Positions 8,980-17,916 are shown, counted from the first letter of the stretch. The stretch: 64,000 nucleotides of DNA from Bradyrhizobium sp. 132 (GCF_023074185.1 NZ_JADPKY010000094.1:124001-188000), one strand, 5' to 3'. The notes: a model not told the origin generated them from the sequence alone. Program-made: numbers and translations.

Positions 8980-9054
8980 TTTAGAACGCTTACAAACTCG
9001 AGATTAGAACGCTTACAAAGTGACGCGCGCAGGCAAGTTTAGAATTGCTTTGAA
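8980..9054 (+). promoter_or_regulatory. Three TTTAGAA-type boxes upstream of second TonB receptor
   Basis: Boxes at 8980-8996 (TTTAGAACGCTTACAAA), 9003-9019 (ATTAGAACGCTTACAAA, 16 of 17 identical) and 9038-9054 (TTTAGAATTGCTTTGAA). Start-to-start spacings are 23 and 35 bp. The last box ends 36 bp before the -35, almost exactly as in the first receptor's promoter. They probably bind the same iron-responsive regulator. Confidence 0.65.
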
Positions 9055-9090
9055 ATGGGCGGATTCCTCCGCTGTGTTGCCGTGATCGCG

Positions 9091-9119
9091 TTGACCCCCA
9101 TCAATACGCCCGATAGCAC
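9091..9119 (+). promoter_or_regulatory. Predicted promoter of second TonB receptor
   Basis: TTGACC at 9091-9096, a 17-bp spacer, then TAGCAC at 9114-9119, 58 bp before the ATG at 9178. It matches the promoter of the first receptor in both hexamers, spacer length and distance to the start. Confidence 0.6.
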
Positions 9120-9177
9120 CGGTGCGTCGCGTTGTCGCAACGTGGCCAATGGAAGCAAAAACACTGCGGGGCGTGTG

Positions 9178-11730
9178 ATGAGCATGACGAAAACACCGCG
9201 ATCGTTGCGTCCGGTCGCTGTTCGGAAATCATTCGGCAACAATTTGGACGCTGCGACGGGCAAGACCGTTTCTGCAGTGGCCAGTCTGATCGCCGTCGCG
9301 TCAGTTTCGAGCGGGGCTCAGGCGCAGCAGTCGAACCTGCCGCCGGTGACGGTCGATGCGCCGGTCCAGCGTCCGCGCCCCGTGGCTTCGAAACCGGCGG
9401 CCGACCAGGTCCGCGCGCGCAATGCGCTTCGGCGTGCTGCGCAGCGGCAGCAGGCAGCAACGGCGCCAGTCGTCAATCCAGGCGGTCTTGCGGCCGACCG
9501 TGATCCGTACGCAAATCCCGCCGCGCCTTACATGGCGACCCGGGTGCAGGCGTCAGGCAAATTCCCCGAGCCGATCCTCAACACGCCAAAATCGATCACT
9601 GTGCTTACAAAGGATGTGCTCGAGGACATGAACGCCACGTCGCTGAAACGGGCGATCCTGAGTACGGCTGGCGTGACGCTTGGAACAGGCGAGGGCGGCA
9701 ACGCCTTCGGTGACCGCTTCTTTATTCGCGGCTTCGACGCCCGCAACGACATCTTCATCGACGGTGTCCGCGATCCCGGCGTGAGCGTTCGTGAGAACTT
9801 CTTCACCGAGCAGGTTGAGATCCTGCGCGGTCCCGGCTCGACCTTTGCCGGTCGCGGTGTCGCCGGTGGTGCGATCAACATCGTCACCAAGCAGGCGACG
9901 ACGGAGAAGAGCTTCTACAACATGGACACCACGTTTGGCACCGACCAGACCAAGCGTGTCACCCTCGACGTCAACCAAGTGATCAACCCGACACTGGCCG
10001 TTCGTGCCGGCGGTCTGTTCCAGGATGCCGATGTCGCCGGGCGCGATTTCGTCAAAGACAATCGCAATGGCGCTTTCGTCGCGACGACCTGGAAGCCTGT
10101 CGATGCTGTCAAGGTCACGGCTGGTTACATTCATACCGAATTGACGGGAGTTCCGGACTTCGGTGTGCCCTATTATCGGCCGAGCACCGCGACCACCGCC
10201 GGCGGTCCGTTCCCGGACTTCGGCGCCAACCGCAACAACTGGTATGGCCAGATCAATCGCGACTTCTACCGGACCGGCCAGGACATCGGTTCGCTCAACG
10301 CTGAAGTGCAGATCACCCCGGACCTGATGGTCAGCAACAGGTTCCGTGCGTCGCGCTCGACGCAGAACTACGTCGGAACGCTGCCGGAGAGCCCGATCAA
10401 CGGCACCCCGCTCTCGGCTTCGACGGTCACGATGAATCCGCAAAGCCGTCTCCAGATCACCGACGTGATCGCCAACCAGACGGAGGCGACCTACAAATTC
10501 CAGGACGGGGTCGGGTTCAAGCATAGCGCGCTGGCGGGAATTGAAGTCGATCGCGAGAGATCGTCGATCGACAAATATCTCGGGCTCACCTCGGAGGGGA
10601 ACGGAGTGCCCGTAAGCCCATCCGGTTCGCCGACGGGCGTCAGCGTCTTCTTTCCCCAAGATACGTTTTTGCCCGGTAAAGCGCTCGCGCTGGCAGGGCT
10701 GCCGACCAAAATCGGCATCGACACCGTCAGCGGCTACGTCATGGATAGCGCGAATTATCGCGACCTCCTGATCCTCAACGGCGGTTTCCGCTACGATAAT
10801 TACCAGATCAACACGTCGGGATACGGAACGGTCGGTGGCGTGAGCCAGTTTGGCCAGCAGTCTGCCGAGTTCCTGATTCCGAACTTCAACCTCGGTCTCA
10901 CGCTCAAGCCGCTTCCGAATGGCAGCGTCTACGTGGCGTATGCGACCTCAGCGAATCCCGTCGGTGCCGAGTTCGATGGGACGAGCACCGCTTATGGTGG
11001 TCTCACACCCGTCCTCAACGGCAGTACGAACCAGATTTTCGGGCCGGAGAAGAACAAGGCGATCGAGCTCGGCACGAAATGGGAGTTGTTCGACCGTCAC
11101 CTTTTGCTGACGGCGGCGCTGTTTCAGACCACGAAGGACAACGCGCGCGAATCGCAGAACATTACCGCGGCAACGGCAACGGCGACTTGTCCCTATCCAG
11201 TAACTGTACCGGCGACTACCGGCTCGGTGTCCTGTATCACGGCCGGCGCAGCCTACCGCATCCGCGGCATTGATCTCGGTGTCGGTGGCAAGATCACCGA
11301 CAAGTGGAGCGTATTCGGCGGTCTCGTACTGATGCAGTCGGAGGTGACGCAGTCGCTGGCGCCGTCCGCGAACAAGACCCTGTATCCCACCAACGTCGGC
11401 CGTCCGCTCGCCAATGTTGCGCACGAGTCGTTCAGCCTGCTCTCGAAATACCAGCTCACCGATGTCTGGGAGCTTGGCGGGCAGGCGGTTTACCGCTCGA
11501 AGATCTACGGCGGCACCTTACTCGCGGCCAACCAGGGCACGTCGATCCCAAGCTACTGGCGCTTCGACATGTTCGCGGAGGCCAAGATCAACAAGAACTG
11601 GCAGGTCAAGCTGTTCGTGAACAACATCTTCGACAAGCGCTACTACGACGCGCTGTACCAGAGCGCGGCACCGTTCGTGCTGGAAGCACCGGGACGCGCC
11701 GCCTATCTGGTGATCTCGGCGCGCTACTGA
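9178..11730 (+). CDS. TonB-dependent siderophore receptor 2 (paralogue of receptor 1)
   Basis: 850 residues from the ATG at 9178. The frame is open from 9055, but that ATG abuts a regulatory box and precedes the predicted promoter. The signal peptide (ASVSSGAQAQQ), TonB box LPPVTVDAP, plug (DRFFIRGFDARNDIFIDGVRD, EILRGPGSTFAGRG) and C-terminus (GRAAYLVISARY) closely follow receptor 1. The two differ by insertions in extracellular loops, such as the Thr/Ala-rich segment with Cys pairs near residues 660-690 (ITAATATATCPYP, VSCITAGAAYR). The genes arose by tandem duplication and have diverged most in the loops, which suggests different ligands. It leads directly into piuC-exbB-exbD-tonB. Confidence 0.92.
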   Translation: MSMTKTPRSLRPVAVRKSFGNNLDAATGKTVSAVASLIAVASVSSGAQAQQSNLPPVTVDAPVQRPRPVASKPAADQVRARNALRRAAQRQQAATAPVVNPGGLAADRDPYANPAAPYMATRVQASGKFPEPILNTPKSITVLTKDVLEDMNATSLKRAILSTAGVTLGTGEGGNAFGDRFFIRGFDARNDIFIDGVRDPGVSVRENFFTEQVEILRGPGSTFAGRGVAGGAINIVTKQATTEKSFYNMDTTFGTDQTKRVTLDVNQVINPTLAVRAGGLFQDADVAGRDFVKDNRNGAFVATTWKPVDAVKVTAGYIHTELTGVPDFGVPYYRPSTATTAGGPFPDFGANRNNWYGQINRDFYRTGQDIGSLNAEVQITPDLMVSNRFRASRSTQNYVGTLPESPINGTPLSASTVTMNPQSRLQITDVIANQTEATYKFQDGVGFKHSALAGIEVDRERSSIDKYLGLTSEGNGVPVSPSGSPTGVSVFFPQDTFLPGKALALAGLPTKIGIDTVSGYVMDSANYRDLLILNGGFRYDNYQINTSGYGTVGGVSQFGQQSAEFLIPNFNLGLTLKPLPNGSVYVAYATSANPVGAEFDGTSTAYGGLTPVLNGSTNQIFGPEKNKAIELGTKWELFDRHLLLTAALFQTTKDNARESQNITAATATATCPYPVTVPATTGSVSCITAGAAYRIRGIDLGVGGKITDKWSVFGGLVLMQSEVTQSLAPSANKTLYPTNVGRPLANVAHESFSLLSKYQLTDVWELGGQAVYRSKIYGGTLLAANQGTSIPSYWRFDMFAEAKINKNWQVKLFVNNIFDKRYYDALYQSAAPFVLEAPGRAAYLVISARY

Positions 11731-11750
11731 TGAAGTCATGACGAGGTGCC

Positions 11751-12440
11751 ATGCTGACATGCATTGAAGGCGTTTTGAGCAAGGATGATGTGGCGGATTT
11801 CCGCCGCATCATGGACGCCAGCGACTGGGAAGACGGGCGCTCCACCGCCGGCTCGCAGTCGGCGGTGGTCAAGCGCAACGAGCAATTGCCGCCGGACAGC
11901 GAGGTCGCGCGAAAACTCGGCAACCGCATCATCTCGGCGCTGACGTCGAACCCGCGCTTCATCGCGGCGGCAATTCCGCTCCAGATCTTCCCGCCGCTGT
12001 TCAACCGCTATGCGGCCAGCAGCGGCCACCATTTCGGCCTGCACGTCGACAATGCGGTCCGCGGCGACCGCCTGACCGGCCTTCGCATCCGTACAGACCT
12101 GTCGGTCACCTTGTTCCTGGCCGAGCCGGAGGAGTACGACGGTGGCGAACTTGTGATCGAGGACAGCTATGGTTCGCACGAAGTCAAGTTGCAAGCCGGG
12201 GACTGCGTGCTCTATCCCTCGACCAGCCTCCATCTCGTCACCCCGGTGACGAGGGGAACGCGGGTTGCGTCTTTCTTCTGGCTTCAGAGCATGATACGGG
12301 ACGATCAAGCCCGGGGCATGATCTTTGACCTCGACACCGCGATTCAGGCGCTGGTGGAACGGCTCGGGCGTGACGATCCCGAAACGGTCAAATTGACGGG
12401 TATCTATCACAACCTCATTCGCTACTGGGCCGAAGTATGA
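11751..12440 (+). CDS. piuC: Fe(II)/2-oxoglutarate-dependent dioxygenase, PiuC/YbiX family
   Basis: 229 residues, the usual PiuC/YbiX length. It starts at the ATG at 11751, 20 bp after the receptor stop, with GAGG upstream. The facial-triad metal site is visible as HVDNA (H98 and D100) and a distal His in [18 protein letters not shown]; the last Arg would bind the 2-oxoglutarate carboxylate. The N-terminal half carries the [10 protein letters not shown] and [10 protein letters not shown] signatures of the PKHD-type hydroxylase family. Homologues are often encoded beside TonB-dependent siderophore receptors and are iron regulated. The substrate is unproven. The stop overlaps the exbB start by 4 bp. 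Confidence 0.9.
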   Translation: MLTCIEGVLSKDDVADFRRIMDASDWEDGRSTAGSQSAVVKRNEQLPPDSEVARKLGNRIISALTSNPRFIAAAIPLQIFPPLFNRYAASSGHHFGLHVDNAVRGDRLTGLRIRTDLSVTLFLAEPEEYDGGELVIEDSYGSHEVKLQAGDCVLYPSTSLHLVTPVTRGTRVASFFWLQSMIRDDQARGMIFDLDTAIQALVERLGRDDPETVKLTGIYHNLIRYWAEV

Positions 12441-13333
12441 AGATCATGTCCTTCCAAGCAAGCGTTGCCGCAGCCTTGATGTTGGCGGCCGCCTGGCTCG
12501 CATCCCCTGTTTCTGCCCAGACACAAAGCCCGCCGGCGACGCCGGTCCAATCGACAGCTCAGCCGGCCGCGCCCGCCGCGGCTCCCTCAGCCGCCGCGCT
12601 GGCGGCGGCAAAGCCCGATGCGGCGGTCGGCATCGCGCCGGCCATGAAGGAACTGTCGCCCTGGGTGATGTTCCAGTCGGCGGACATCATCGTGAAGGCG
12701 GTGATGATCGGGCTCGCCTTCGCATCGCTGATGACCTGGACGGTGCTGATCGCCAAGTCGATCGAGCTGTCGGTTGCCTCGACCAAGCTTCGTTCGGCCC
12801 TGAAGAAGATTGCGGAGGCGCGCTCGCTCGCGGAAGCGCAGATGGCGCTCGGCGCCAAGGAGGGCATCCTGCCGTCGTTCCTGGCGTCGGCGCTACGCGA
12901 GGCGCGGATGTCGGCCGGCCTCTCCAGCGATACCGGCATCAAGGAGCGGGCGGCTTCGAGCTTCTCCGAGATCGTGCGCGCGGAGGCGCGGCGCATCCGC
13001 GTCGGCATGGGCGTGCTCGCGACCATCGGCTCGACCTCGCCCTTCGTTGGCCTGTTCGGCACGGTATGGGGCATCATGAACAGCTTCATCGGCATCTCGA
13101 AGTCGCAGACCACGAATCTCGCCGTGGTCGCGCCCGGCATCGCCGAGGCGCTGCTCGCGACCGCGATCGGCCTTGTCGCCGCCATTCCCGCCGTCATCAT
13201 CTACAACTACTTCTCGCGCGTGACGAAGAGCTATCTCGAGCTCGTCAGCCGTGCCTCGGGCGCGGCGGGGCGGCTGCTCTCGCGCGATCTCGACCGCAGC
13301 CACGGCAGCGTGCATTCGCGCGCGGCGGAGTGA
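12437..13333 (+). CDS. exbB: TonB-system proton channel subunit ExbB
   Basis: 298 residues. The long N-terminal extension found in many Rhizobiales ExbB proteins is present: a signal peptide ([19 protein letters not shown], cleavage near VSAQ) and an Ala/Pro-rich periplasmic segment to about residue 65. The MotA/TolQ/ExbB core follows, with TM1 ([20 protein letters not shown]), a cytoplasmic domain, and TM2-TM3 with [22 protein letters not shown] and [26 protein letters not shown]. It overlaps piuC by 4 bp and lies 3 bp before exbD. With ExbD it uses the proton gradient to energise TonB. Confidence 0.95.
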   Translation: MKIMSFQASVAAALMLAAAWLASPVSAQTQSPPATPVQSTAQPAAPAAAPSAAALAAAKPDAAVGIAPAMKELSPWVMFQSADIIVKAVMIGLAFASLMTWTVLIAKSIELSVASTKLRSALKKIAEARSLAEAQMALGAKEGILPSFLASALREARMSAGLSSDTGIKERAASSFSEIVRAEARRIRVGMGVLATIGSTSPFVGLFGTVWGIMNSFIGISKSQTTNLAVVAPGIAEALLATAIGLVAAIPAVIIYNYFSRVTKSYLELVSRASGAAGRLLSRDLDRSHGSVHSRAAE

Positions 13334-13336
13334 ACC

Positions 13337-13792
13337 ATGGGCGTTTCGCTCGCAGACAATGACGACGACGATGATTTCGGCGAGACGCATGAGATCAACG
13401 TCACGCCGTTCATCGACGTCATCCTGGTGCTGCTGATCATCTTCATGGTCGCAGCGCCGCTCTCCACGGTCGACCTGCCGATCGATTTGCCGACGTCGAG
13501 CGCGACGCCGCAGAAGAAGCCGGACAAGCCGACCTATCTCAGCATCAAGCCCGATTTGACGCTTGCGATCGGAGAGAACCCGGTCCACCGCGCCGAGTTG
13601 ATCGGCACCCTCGACGGCCTGTCGGACATGAGCAAGGACAAGTATGTCTTCCTGCGCGCCGATCGCTCGGTGCCGTATGGCGAGTTGATGGGCGTCATGG
13701 AGCTGTTGCGCGCAGGCGGCTATTCGCGGGTGAAACTGGTTGCGCTGGAAGGCGCTCCGGGGGCGCCTGTGGCAGGCGCCGCTCAGCCTTAG
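13337..13792 (+). CDS. exbD: TonB-system proton channel subunit ExbD
   Basis: 151 residues. A short acidic N-terminus ([20 protein letters not shown]) leads into the single TM helix [15 protein letters not shown]. The Asp in TPFIDVILV is the conserved proton-carrying residue. The periplasmic domain follows ([41 protein letters not shown]), typical of ExbD/TolR. It sits between exbB and tonB with 3- and 9-bp gaps, so the three are surely cotranscribed. Confidence 0.95.
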   Translation: MGVSLADNDDDDDFGETHEINVTPFIDVILVLLIIFMVAAPLSTVDLPIDLPTSSATPQKKPDKPTYLSIKPDLTLAIGENPVHRAELIGTLDGLSDMSKDKYVFLRADRSVPYGELMGVMELLRAGGYSRVKLVALEGAPGAPVAGAAQP

Positions 13793-13801
13793 AGGCCCGC
13801 T

Positions 13802-14617
13802 ATGTCGGACGAACCCAGACCACCCCGGAAGCTTTGGATTTTGGCAGCGGTGGCAGCGCTCGCGCTGCATCTGGGTGGTGCCGCGCTCGCGCTGGCCCAT
13901 TTGCAAACCGATGACGGCGACGATGGCCTGGGCGCATCCGGCGCGGAGTTCGCTGTCGAGATGGCCTCGCCAAAGGCGCCTGACACCGATCTTCCGCCCG
14001 GACCGGACAGTGAAGCGATGCAGGAGCAGCAGGCGCTTCCCGAGCAAAAAGCCGAGACCAAGGAGACCGAGCTTCCGAAGGATAAGTCGCAACAGGTCGA
14101 CGATCCCGATCGGGTCGTCACCGAAAACATCTCGAAGAAGCCGCAGGACGAGGACCCGAAGATCGCGGCGGTTGAAACCCCCGCTGCGGAGGCCTCGCCG
14201 CAGTCCGTTGCGACGGCGCGGCAGACACTCGATGAGGACGCCCGCGAGGCCGAGAAGGCGCTGGCGCCTGTGCTTGGCATCGGCAAGGACATGCTGAAGC
14301 TCACGGCCGACTGGAATCGCAAGATCAGCGCGCACCTCACGGCCCACAAGGTCAATCCGGAGGGGAAGCAGCCCAACAATCAGAAGGTCAAGGTTTCCTT
14401 CGCGATCAACCGACGGGGCAACGTGCTTTCGGTCGACGTCGTGGAGTCGTCCGGGGATGCAGCTTACGATACGGCCGCGATCTCGATCGTCCGCAAGTCC
14501 GATCCCGTCCCGCAGCCGCCGGCCGGGCTGACCGAAGACCGGTTCGAGCGCACCGTCGACATCATCTTCACGCCGCCGGACGCCAAGAAAAAGAAGAAGG
14601 CGGCTCAGCGCCAGTAG
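13802..14617 (+). CDS. tonB: Energy transducer TonB
   Basis: 271 residues. The N-terminal anchor ([25 protein letters not shown]) contains the conserved His in the first half of the helix (ALHLGG). The linker, about residues 40-155, is rich in Glu, Lys, Asp and Gln instead of the usual Pro-Glu/Pro-Lys repeats. The C-terminal TonB domain starts near residue 175 ([42 protein letters not shown] in outline), and the protein ends in a Lys-rich tail. It spans the periplasm to drive the receptors encoded upstream. Its 3' end overlaps the convergent gene by 13 bp. Confidence 0.92.
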   Translation: MSDEPRPPRKLWILAAVAALALHLGGAALALAHLQTDDGDDGLGASGAEFAVEMASPKAPDTDLPPGPDSEAMQEQQALPEQKAETKETELPKDKSQQVDDPDRVVTENISKKPQDEDPKIAAVETPAAEASPQSVATARQTLDEDAREAEKALAPVLGIGKDMLKLTADWNRKISAHLTAHKVNPEGKQPNNQKVKVSFAINRRGNVLSVDVVESSGDAAYDTAAISIVRKSDPVPQPPAGLTEDRFERTVDIIFTPPDAKKKKKAAQRQ

Positions 14618-15045
14618 AGCCTGATCGCGACATAGACAACGACCAGGCAGGCGAAGATCAGCGCCACCGGAAGCGGACGTTTCCGGGTTGCGCCTGCGGT
14701 CGCTGCCCCGAAGAAATTGACCTTTTTCGGCTTCGGTTCTGGGCGGCGGAAGGCGGTAACATTGTCCGACGCCGTTTCAGGCGCCCGGGGATGGACGTCG
14801 GGCGGGGTTCCTGCGCCGCCCATCTCGGAATAATAGGCCTTGTAGATCACGCCGATGGTGGCCTCTGTGGCCTGGCCCTCGTTCATCTGCGCCAGCATGT
14901 TCTTGTAGCTGACGAGGAACTCCTGCGCTTCCGGAGGCAGCGCGGACGACCCGTTGAGCTTGGCCATCATCTTCCAGGTGGCAAAATCGGCGCGGGCGCG
15001 GGTGTCGGCGCGTCGCGCGATCAGCATATCGGCAGCTTTGACCAA
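14605..15045 (-). CDS. Hypothetical protein with C-terminal membrane anchor
   Basis: 146 residues, family not recognised. The N-terminal half is helical and soluble ([27 protein letters not shown], then [19 protein letters not shown]). A polar, Lys/Pro-rich linker ([14 protein letters not shown]) follows, then one hydrophobic helix near the C-terminus ([22 protein letters not shown]). It is probably a tail-anchored inner-membrane protein with its N-terminus in the cytoplasm. It converges on tonB with a 13-bp overlap of the 3' ends, so no terminator can lie between them. It lies 48 bp downstream of the M50 peptidase on the same strand and may be cotranscribed. Confidence 0.7.
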   Translation of the reverse strand: MVKAADMLIARRADTRARADFATWKMMAKLNGSSALPPEAQEFLVSYKNMLAQMNEGQATEATIGVIYKAYYSEMGGAGTPPDVHPRAPETASDNVTAFRRPEPKPKKVNFFGAATAGATRKRPLPVALIFACLVVVYVAIRLYWR

Positions 15046-15092
15046 GTCGGCCTCGAGCCCTTCGGCTTGTGTTCGGGTGTGTGGCTGTTCAA

Positions 15093-15773
15093 CTACGCAT
15101 TGCCGGTCAGAATGAGAACAGTCTGAATCACATAACCGGTCAACGTTCGCAGTATTGCTGAAATAACATCAAGATTTAGACCGAACTGGGAGCCCGCCAG
15201 CGGCAGCAGGATCAAGAGACCGATCAGGATCAGCATCCCGAACGGCTCAAGCCGGGCCAGCGGCAGGGCGAGAGGCCGGGGCAACAGCCCGAGCGCGACG
15301 CGCCCGCCATCGAGCGGGGGAATCGGCATCATATTGAACACGGCCAGCACCGCGTTGATCAACAGCGCATTCTTGAGGTTGTCGAAGATCCACTGCGCCG
15401 AGCTGGCCGGCACCCAGGGCAGGGCGTGCAGGGCAAGAGCTGCGACGAGCGCCAGCAGGATGTTGGTGACGGGCCCGGCCAACGCCACCCAGACCATGTC
15501 GAGCCGGGGATGGTTGAGGTTGCGATAATTCACCGGTACCGGCTTGGCATAGCCGAACAGGAATGGCGAATGCGCAAACAGCAGCATCGCCGGCAGGATT
15601 ACGGTGCCGAATGGGTCGATATGCTTGAGCGGGTTGAAGCTGACGCGGCCGAGCTGCCAGGCCGTGGTGTCGCCGAGACGGTATGCAACGAAGGCGTGCG
15701 CGGCCTCGTGGAAGGTGATGGCGAGCACCAGCGGCAGCACCCACACCGATATGTCATAGAAAGAAATGTTCAC
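15093..15773 (-). CDS. Site-2-protease-family membrane metalloprotease (peptidase M50)
   Basis: 226 residues, about six hydrophobic helices. The zinc-binding HExxH motif is AITFHEAAHAF in the first helix, and the third zinc ligand motif is NMMPIPPLDGGRV in a later helix. Both match the short bacterial M50B group, which lacks PDZ domains. The motif GPVTNILLAL is also typical. Such proteins are usually annotated only as site-2 protease family; no substrate is known. The start ATG at 15773 follows 150 bp of noncoding DNA next to the GFA-family gene on the same strand. Confidence 0.88.
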   Translation of the reverse strand: MNISFYDISVWVLPLVLAITFHEAAHAFVAYRLGDTTAWQLGRVSFNPLKHIDPFGTVILPAMLLFAHSPFLFGYAKPVPVNYRNLNHPRLDMVWVALAGPVTNILLALVAALALHALPWVPASSAQWIFDNLKNALLINAVLAVFNMMPIPPLDGGRVALGLLPRPLALPLARLEPFGMLILIGLLILLPLAGSQFGLNLDVISAILRTLTGYVIQTVLILTGNA

Positions 15774-15926
15774 GGCTCGTCCGTCCCGGTTTGCCTGTGG
15801 TCATGCAGCCGACCCAGCCAAACCGGTGGTGCCGCAACGCTTCACCTCAACATAGGGTGGCCGGTTCCGAAATGCCACGCTGCAAATGATCCGCGTGGCC
15901 CGAAGCCGCTATGCTGCCGCCAAAAT

Positions 15927-16319
15927 TCACGCCGGGATCGTGCCCGGATACTGCGTCAGCCCGTCGTCGAGCTTCAGCCAGGCGAGCTTCTCCGAGACCC
16001 AGATGTGCTCGGTCGGCGCGAAGGCGTTGCGATCATCGAACGTGGTGAGTGCGACGCCCGCCAGGGTGCCGTTGCGCCGCCATGAGAACAGGCGCGTGCC
16101 GCAGCGTTTGCAGAACACGCGATCGATGTTCTCGGACGACGCGTAGCGGGCGGTGTCACCCTCGATGGTCAGGGCGCGCTGGTCGAACTGCGCGCGAACG
16201 AAGTAGGGCGAGCCCATTGCCTTCTGGCACATGCGGCAATGGCAGATGCGAACGTTGAGCGGCTCGCCTTCCGCCTTGAACCGCACCGCGCCGCAGAGGC
16301 AGCCGCCTTCTCTGATCAT
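15927..16319 (-). CDS. GFA (CENP-V/Mss4-fold) zinc protein
   Basis: 130 residues. The Cys clusters that define the family are all present: GGCLCGAVRF near the N-terminus, CHCRMCQKAMG near residue 28 and FCKRCGTRLF near residue 70. These bind structural and exchangeable zinc as in glutathione-dependent formaldehyde-activating enzyme (Gfa). The YFVRAQFD and HIWVSEK segments are family-typical. Many relatives have no proven link to formaldehyde, so only the fold is assigned. The gene ends 153 bp before the M50 gene and starts 8 bp after the SDR stop, probably in one transcript. Confidence 0.88.
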   Translation of the reverse strand: MIREGGCLCGAVRFKAEGEPLNVRICHCRMCQKAMGSPYFVRAQFDQRALTIEGDTARYASSENIDRVFCKRCGTRLFSWRRNGTLAGVALTTFDDRNAFAPTEHIWVSEKLAWLKLDDGLTQYPGTIPA

Positions 16320-16326
16320 GATGCCC

Positions 16327-17073
16327 TCAGTATGTTGCCCGCCCGCCGGAGATGTCGAACACGGCGCCGGTCGAGAACGCGCAGTCCTCCGACGCGAGCC
16401 AGGCCGCCATCGCGGCGAGCTCTTCCACCAGCACGAAGCGCGCTTTGGGGATTTTCGACAGCATGAAGTCGATATGCTGCTGCGTCATCTGGTCGAAGAT
16501 CGCGGTCTTCGCAGCCGCGGGTGTCACCGCGTTGACGAGGATGTCATGCGCCGCCAATTCCTTGCCGAGCGACTTCGTCAGCGCGATCAGGCCGGCCTTG
16601 GAGGCCGAATAGTGCGAGGCGTTCGGATTGCCTTCCTTGCCGGCGATCGAGGCGATGTTGACGATGCGCCCGTATTTCTGCTTGAGCATCGTGGGGACGA
16701 TCGCCTTGCAGACGATAAAGGGACCGTCGAGGTTGATGCGCAGCACCTTGCGCCATTCCTCGAGATCGGTTTCCCAGACCGGTTTGTTGACGCCGGCGAT
16801 GCCCGCATTGTTGACGAGGATGTCGATCTTGCCGAAGGCGGCAAGCGTCGCATCGCGGGCCTGCTCGACGGCTGCGGTATCGGTGACGTCGACCTTGAAG
16901 ATGCGGACGCTGTCGCCGATCTCCTTCGCCGTCTTCTCGGCCAGCGCGGCGTCAAAATCCCAGATCGCGACCTCGGCGCCGGAATCGACAAAACGCTGGG
17001 TGATGGCGCGGCCAAAGCCCTGCGCGCCGCCGGTGACGATGGCGACGCGGCCGTTGAGATCGATCTTGTTCAT
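16327..17073 (-). CDS. SDR-family NAD(P)-dependent dehydrogenase
   Basis: 248 residues, classical short-chain dehydrogenase. The cofactor motif is VTGGAQGFGRA, the structural motif is LVNNAGIAG, and the catalytic Ser and YxxxK are in NIASIAGKEG and SHYSASKAG. An acidic residue after beta-2 (IWDFD) suggests NAD preference. The C-terminal ISGGRATY is typical of FabG-like enzymes. It is the last dehydrogenase of a minus-strand set with another SDR and an IlvD/Edd-type sugar-acid dehydratase. A role oxidising or reducing a sugar acid or keto-deoxy acid is likely, but the substrate is not known. A type A repeat separates it from the next SDR. Confidence 0.88.
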   Translation of the reverse strand: MNKIDLNGRVAIVTGGAQGFGRAITQRFVDSGAEVAIWDFDAALAEKTAKEIGDSVRIFKVDVTDTAAVEQARDATLAAFGKIDILVNNAGIAGVNKPVWETDLEEWRKVLRINLDGPFIVCKAIVPTMLKQKYGRIVNIASIAGKEGNPNASHYSASKAGLIALTKSLGKELAAHDILVNAVTPAAAKTAIFDQMTQQHIDFMLSKIPKARFVLVEELAAMAAWLASEDCAFSTGAVFDISGGRATY

Positions 17074-17096
17074 CGCGAAATCCCTTCATCTATCCC

Positions 17097-17191
17097 CCAT
17101 GGTGAGGAGCGCGCACTTGGCGCGCGTCTCGAACCATTGAGCCCGTGGTCCATCCCTCGAGACGCCGCTGTCGCGGCTCCTCGGGATGAGG
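17097..17191. repeat. Palindromic intergenic repeat, type A copy 2
   Basis: CATGGTGAGGAGCGCG and GCGCGTCTCGAACCA form the first arm, and CCCTCGAGACGCC with GGCTCCTCGGGATGAGG the inverted second arm. It lies between two SDR genes on the same strand, starting 23 bp upstream of one start codon and ending 5 bp after the other gene's stop. It resembles the copies at 495-608 and 54044-54150 in word order. Confidence 0.8.
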
Positions 17192-17196
17192 ACTAA

Positions 17197-17916
17197 TCAG
17201 AGCATGTAGCCGCCGTCGACGACGAGGTCGACGCCGGTGGTGAAGGCGCTCTCGTCACTGCCGAGATAGATCGCCATCGACGCGATCTCGTCGGCGGTGC
17301 CGAGCCGGCCCATCTTCTGGCGGGAGACGAACATCTCCTTGCCCTGCGGGCCTTGCGCGGCAGCGCGGTCGAGCATCGAGGGCGTCTCGACGGTGCCGGG
17401 GCAGATGCTGTTGCAGCGGATACCCTTGGTGATGAAGTCGAGCGCGACCGCGCGCGTCAGCAGCGACACCGCGGCCTTCGAGGAGCGATTGGCCGGCGGC
17501 CGCAGCGCCGCGCAGGAGGAGATGTTGACGATGCTGCCACCGCCGCCCGCGAGCATGTCCGGCAGGAATGCCCTGATGGTCCGGTGCATCGACTTGACGT
17601 TGAGGTCGAACGAGAAATCAAAGTCCTCTTCCGAGCACTCCAGGATGGTGCCGTGATGCACGAAGCCCGCCGCATTCAGCAGGATGTCGACCTTGCCGAC
17701 GCGCTTGGCGAAGGCATTGACGTCGGCGGTGTTGCGAACGTCGAGCTTCGCCGTCTCGGCAATGCCTTCCTTGGCCAGGCCCGTGATGCCGCTCTCGTTG
17801 ATGTCGGTGGCGATCACGGTCGCGCCTTCACGTGCGAATGCGATGGCGCATGCGCGTCCGATGCCTGCCGCTGCAGCCGTGATGACGGCACGCTTTCCTT
17901 TGAGGCGGTCTGCCAT
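17197..17916 (-). CDS. SDR-family protein (DHRS6/2-keto-3-deoxy-fuconate dehydrogenase-like) lacking the catalytic Tyr
   Basis: 239 residues. The Rossmann start is VITAAAAGIGRA (TGxxxGxG variant), the cofactor Asp is in ATDIN, NAAG is at residues 81-84, and NISSCAAL carries the catalytic Ser region. The tail (RCNSICPGTVETPS, MGRLGTADEIASMAIYLGSDESAFTTGVDLVVDGGYML) matches the DHRS6-like group, which includes KDF dehydrogenases of sugar-acid pathways. The active-site segment reads ANRSSKAAV (142-150), where relatives have NRxxYxxxKAAV. About four residues including the catalytic Tyr are missing, while Lys147 and the rest are intact. It is either a recent in-frame deletion or an altered enzyme. 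It lies in the dehydratase locus. Confidence 0.85.
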   Translation of the reverse strand: MADRLKGKRAVITAAAAGIGRACAIAFAREGATVIATDINESGITGLAKEGIAETAKLDVRNTADVNAFAKRVGKVDILLNAAGFVHHGTILECSEEDFDFSFDLNVKSMHRTIRAFLPDMLAGGGGSIVNISSCAALRPPANRSSKAAVSLLTRAVALDFITKGIRCNSICPGTVETPSMLDRAAAQGPQGKEMFVSRQKMGRLGTADEIASMAIYLGSDESAFTTGVDLVVDGGYML

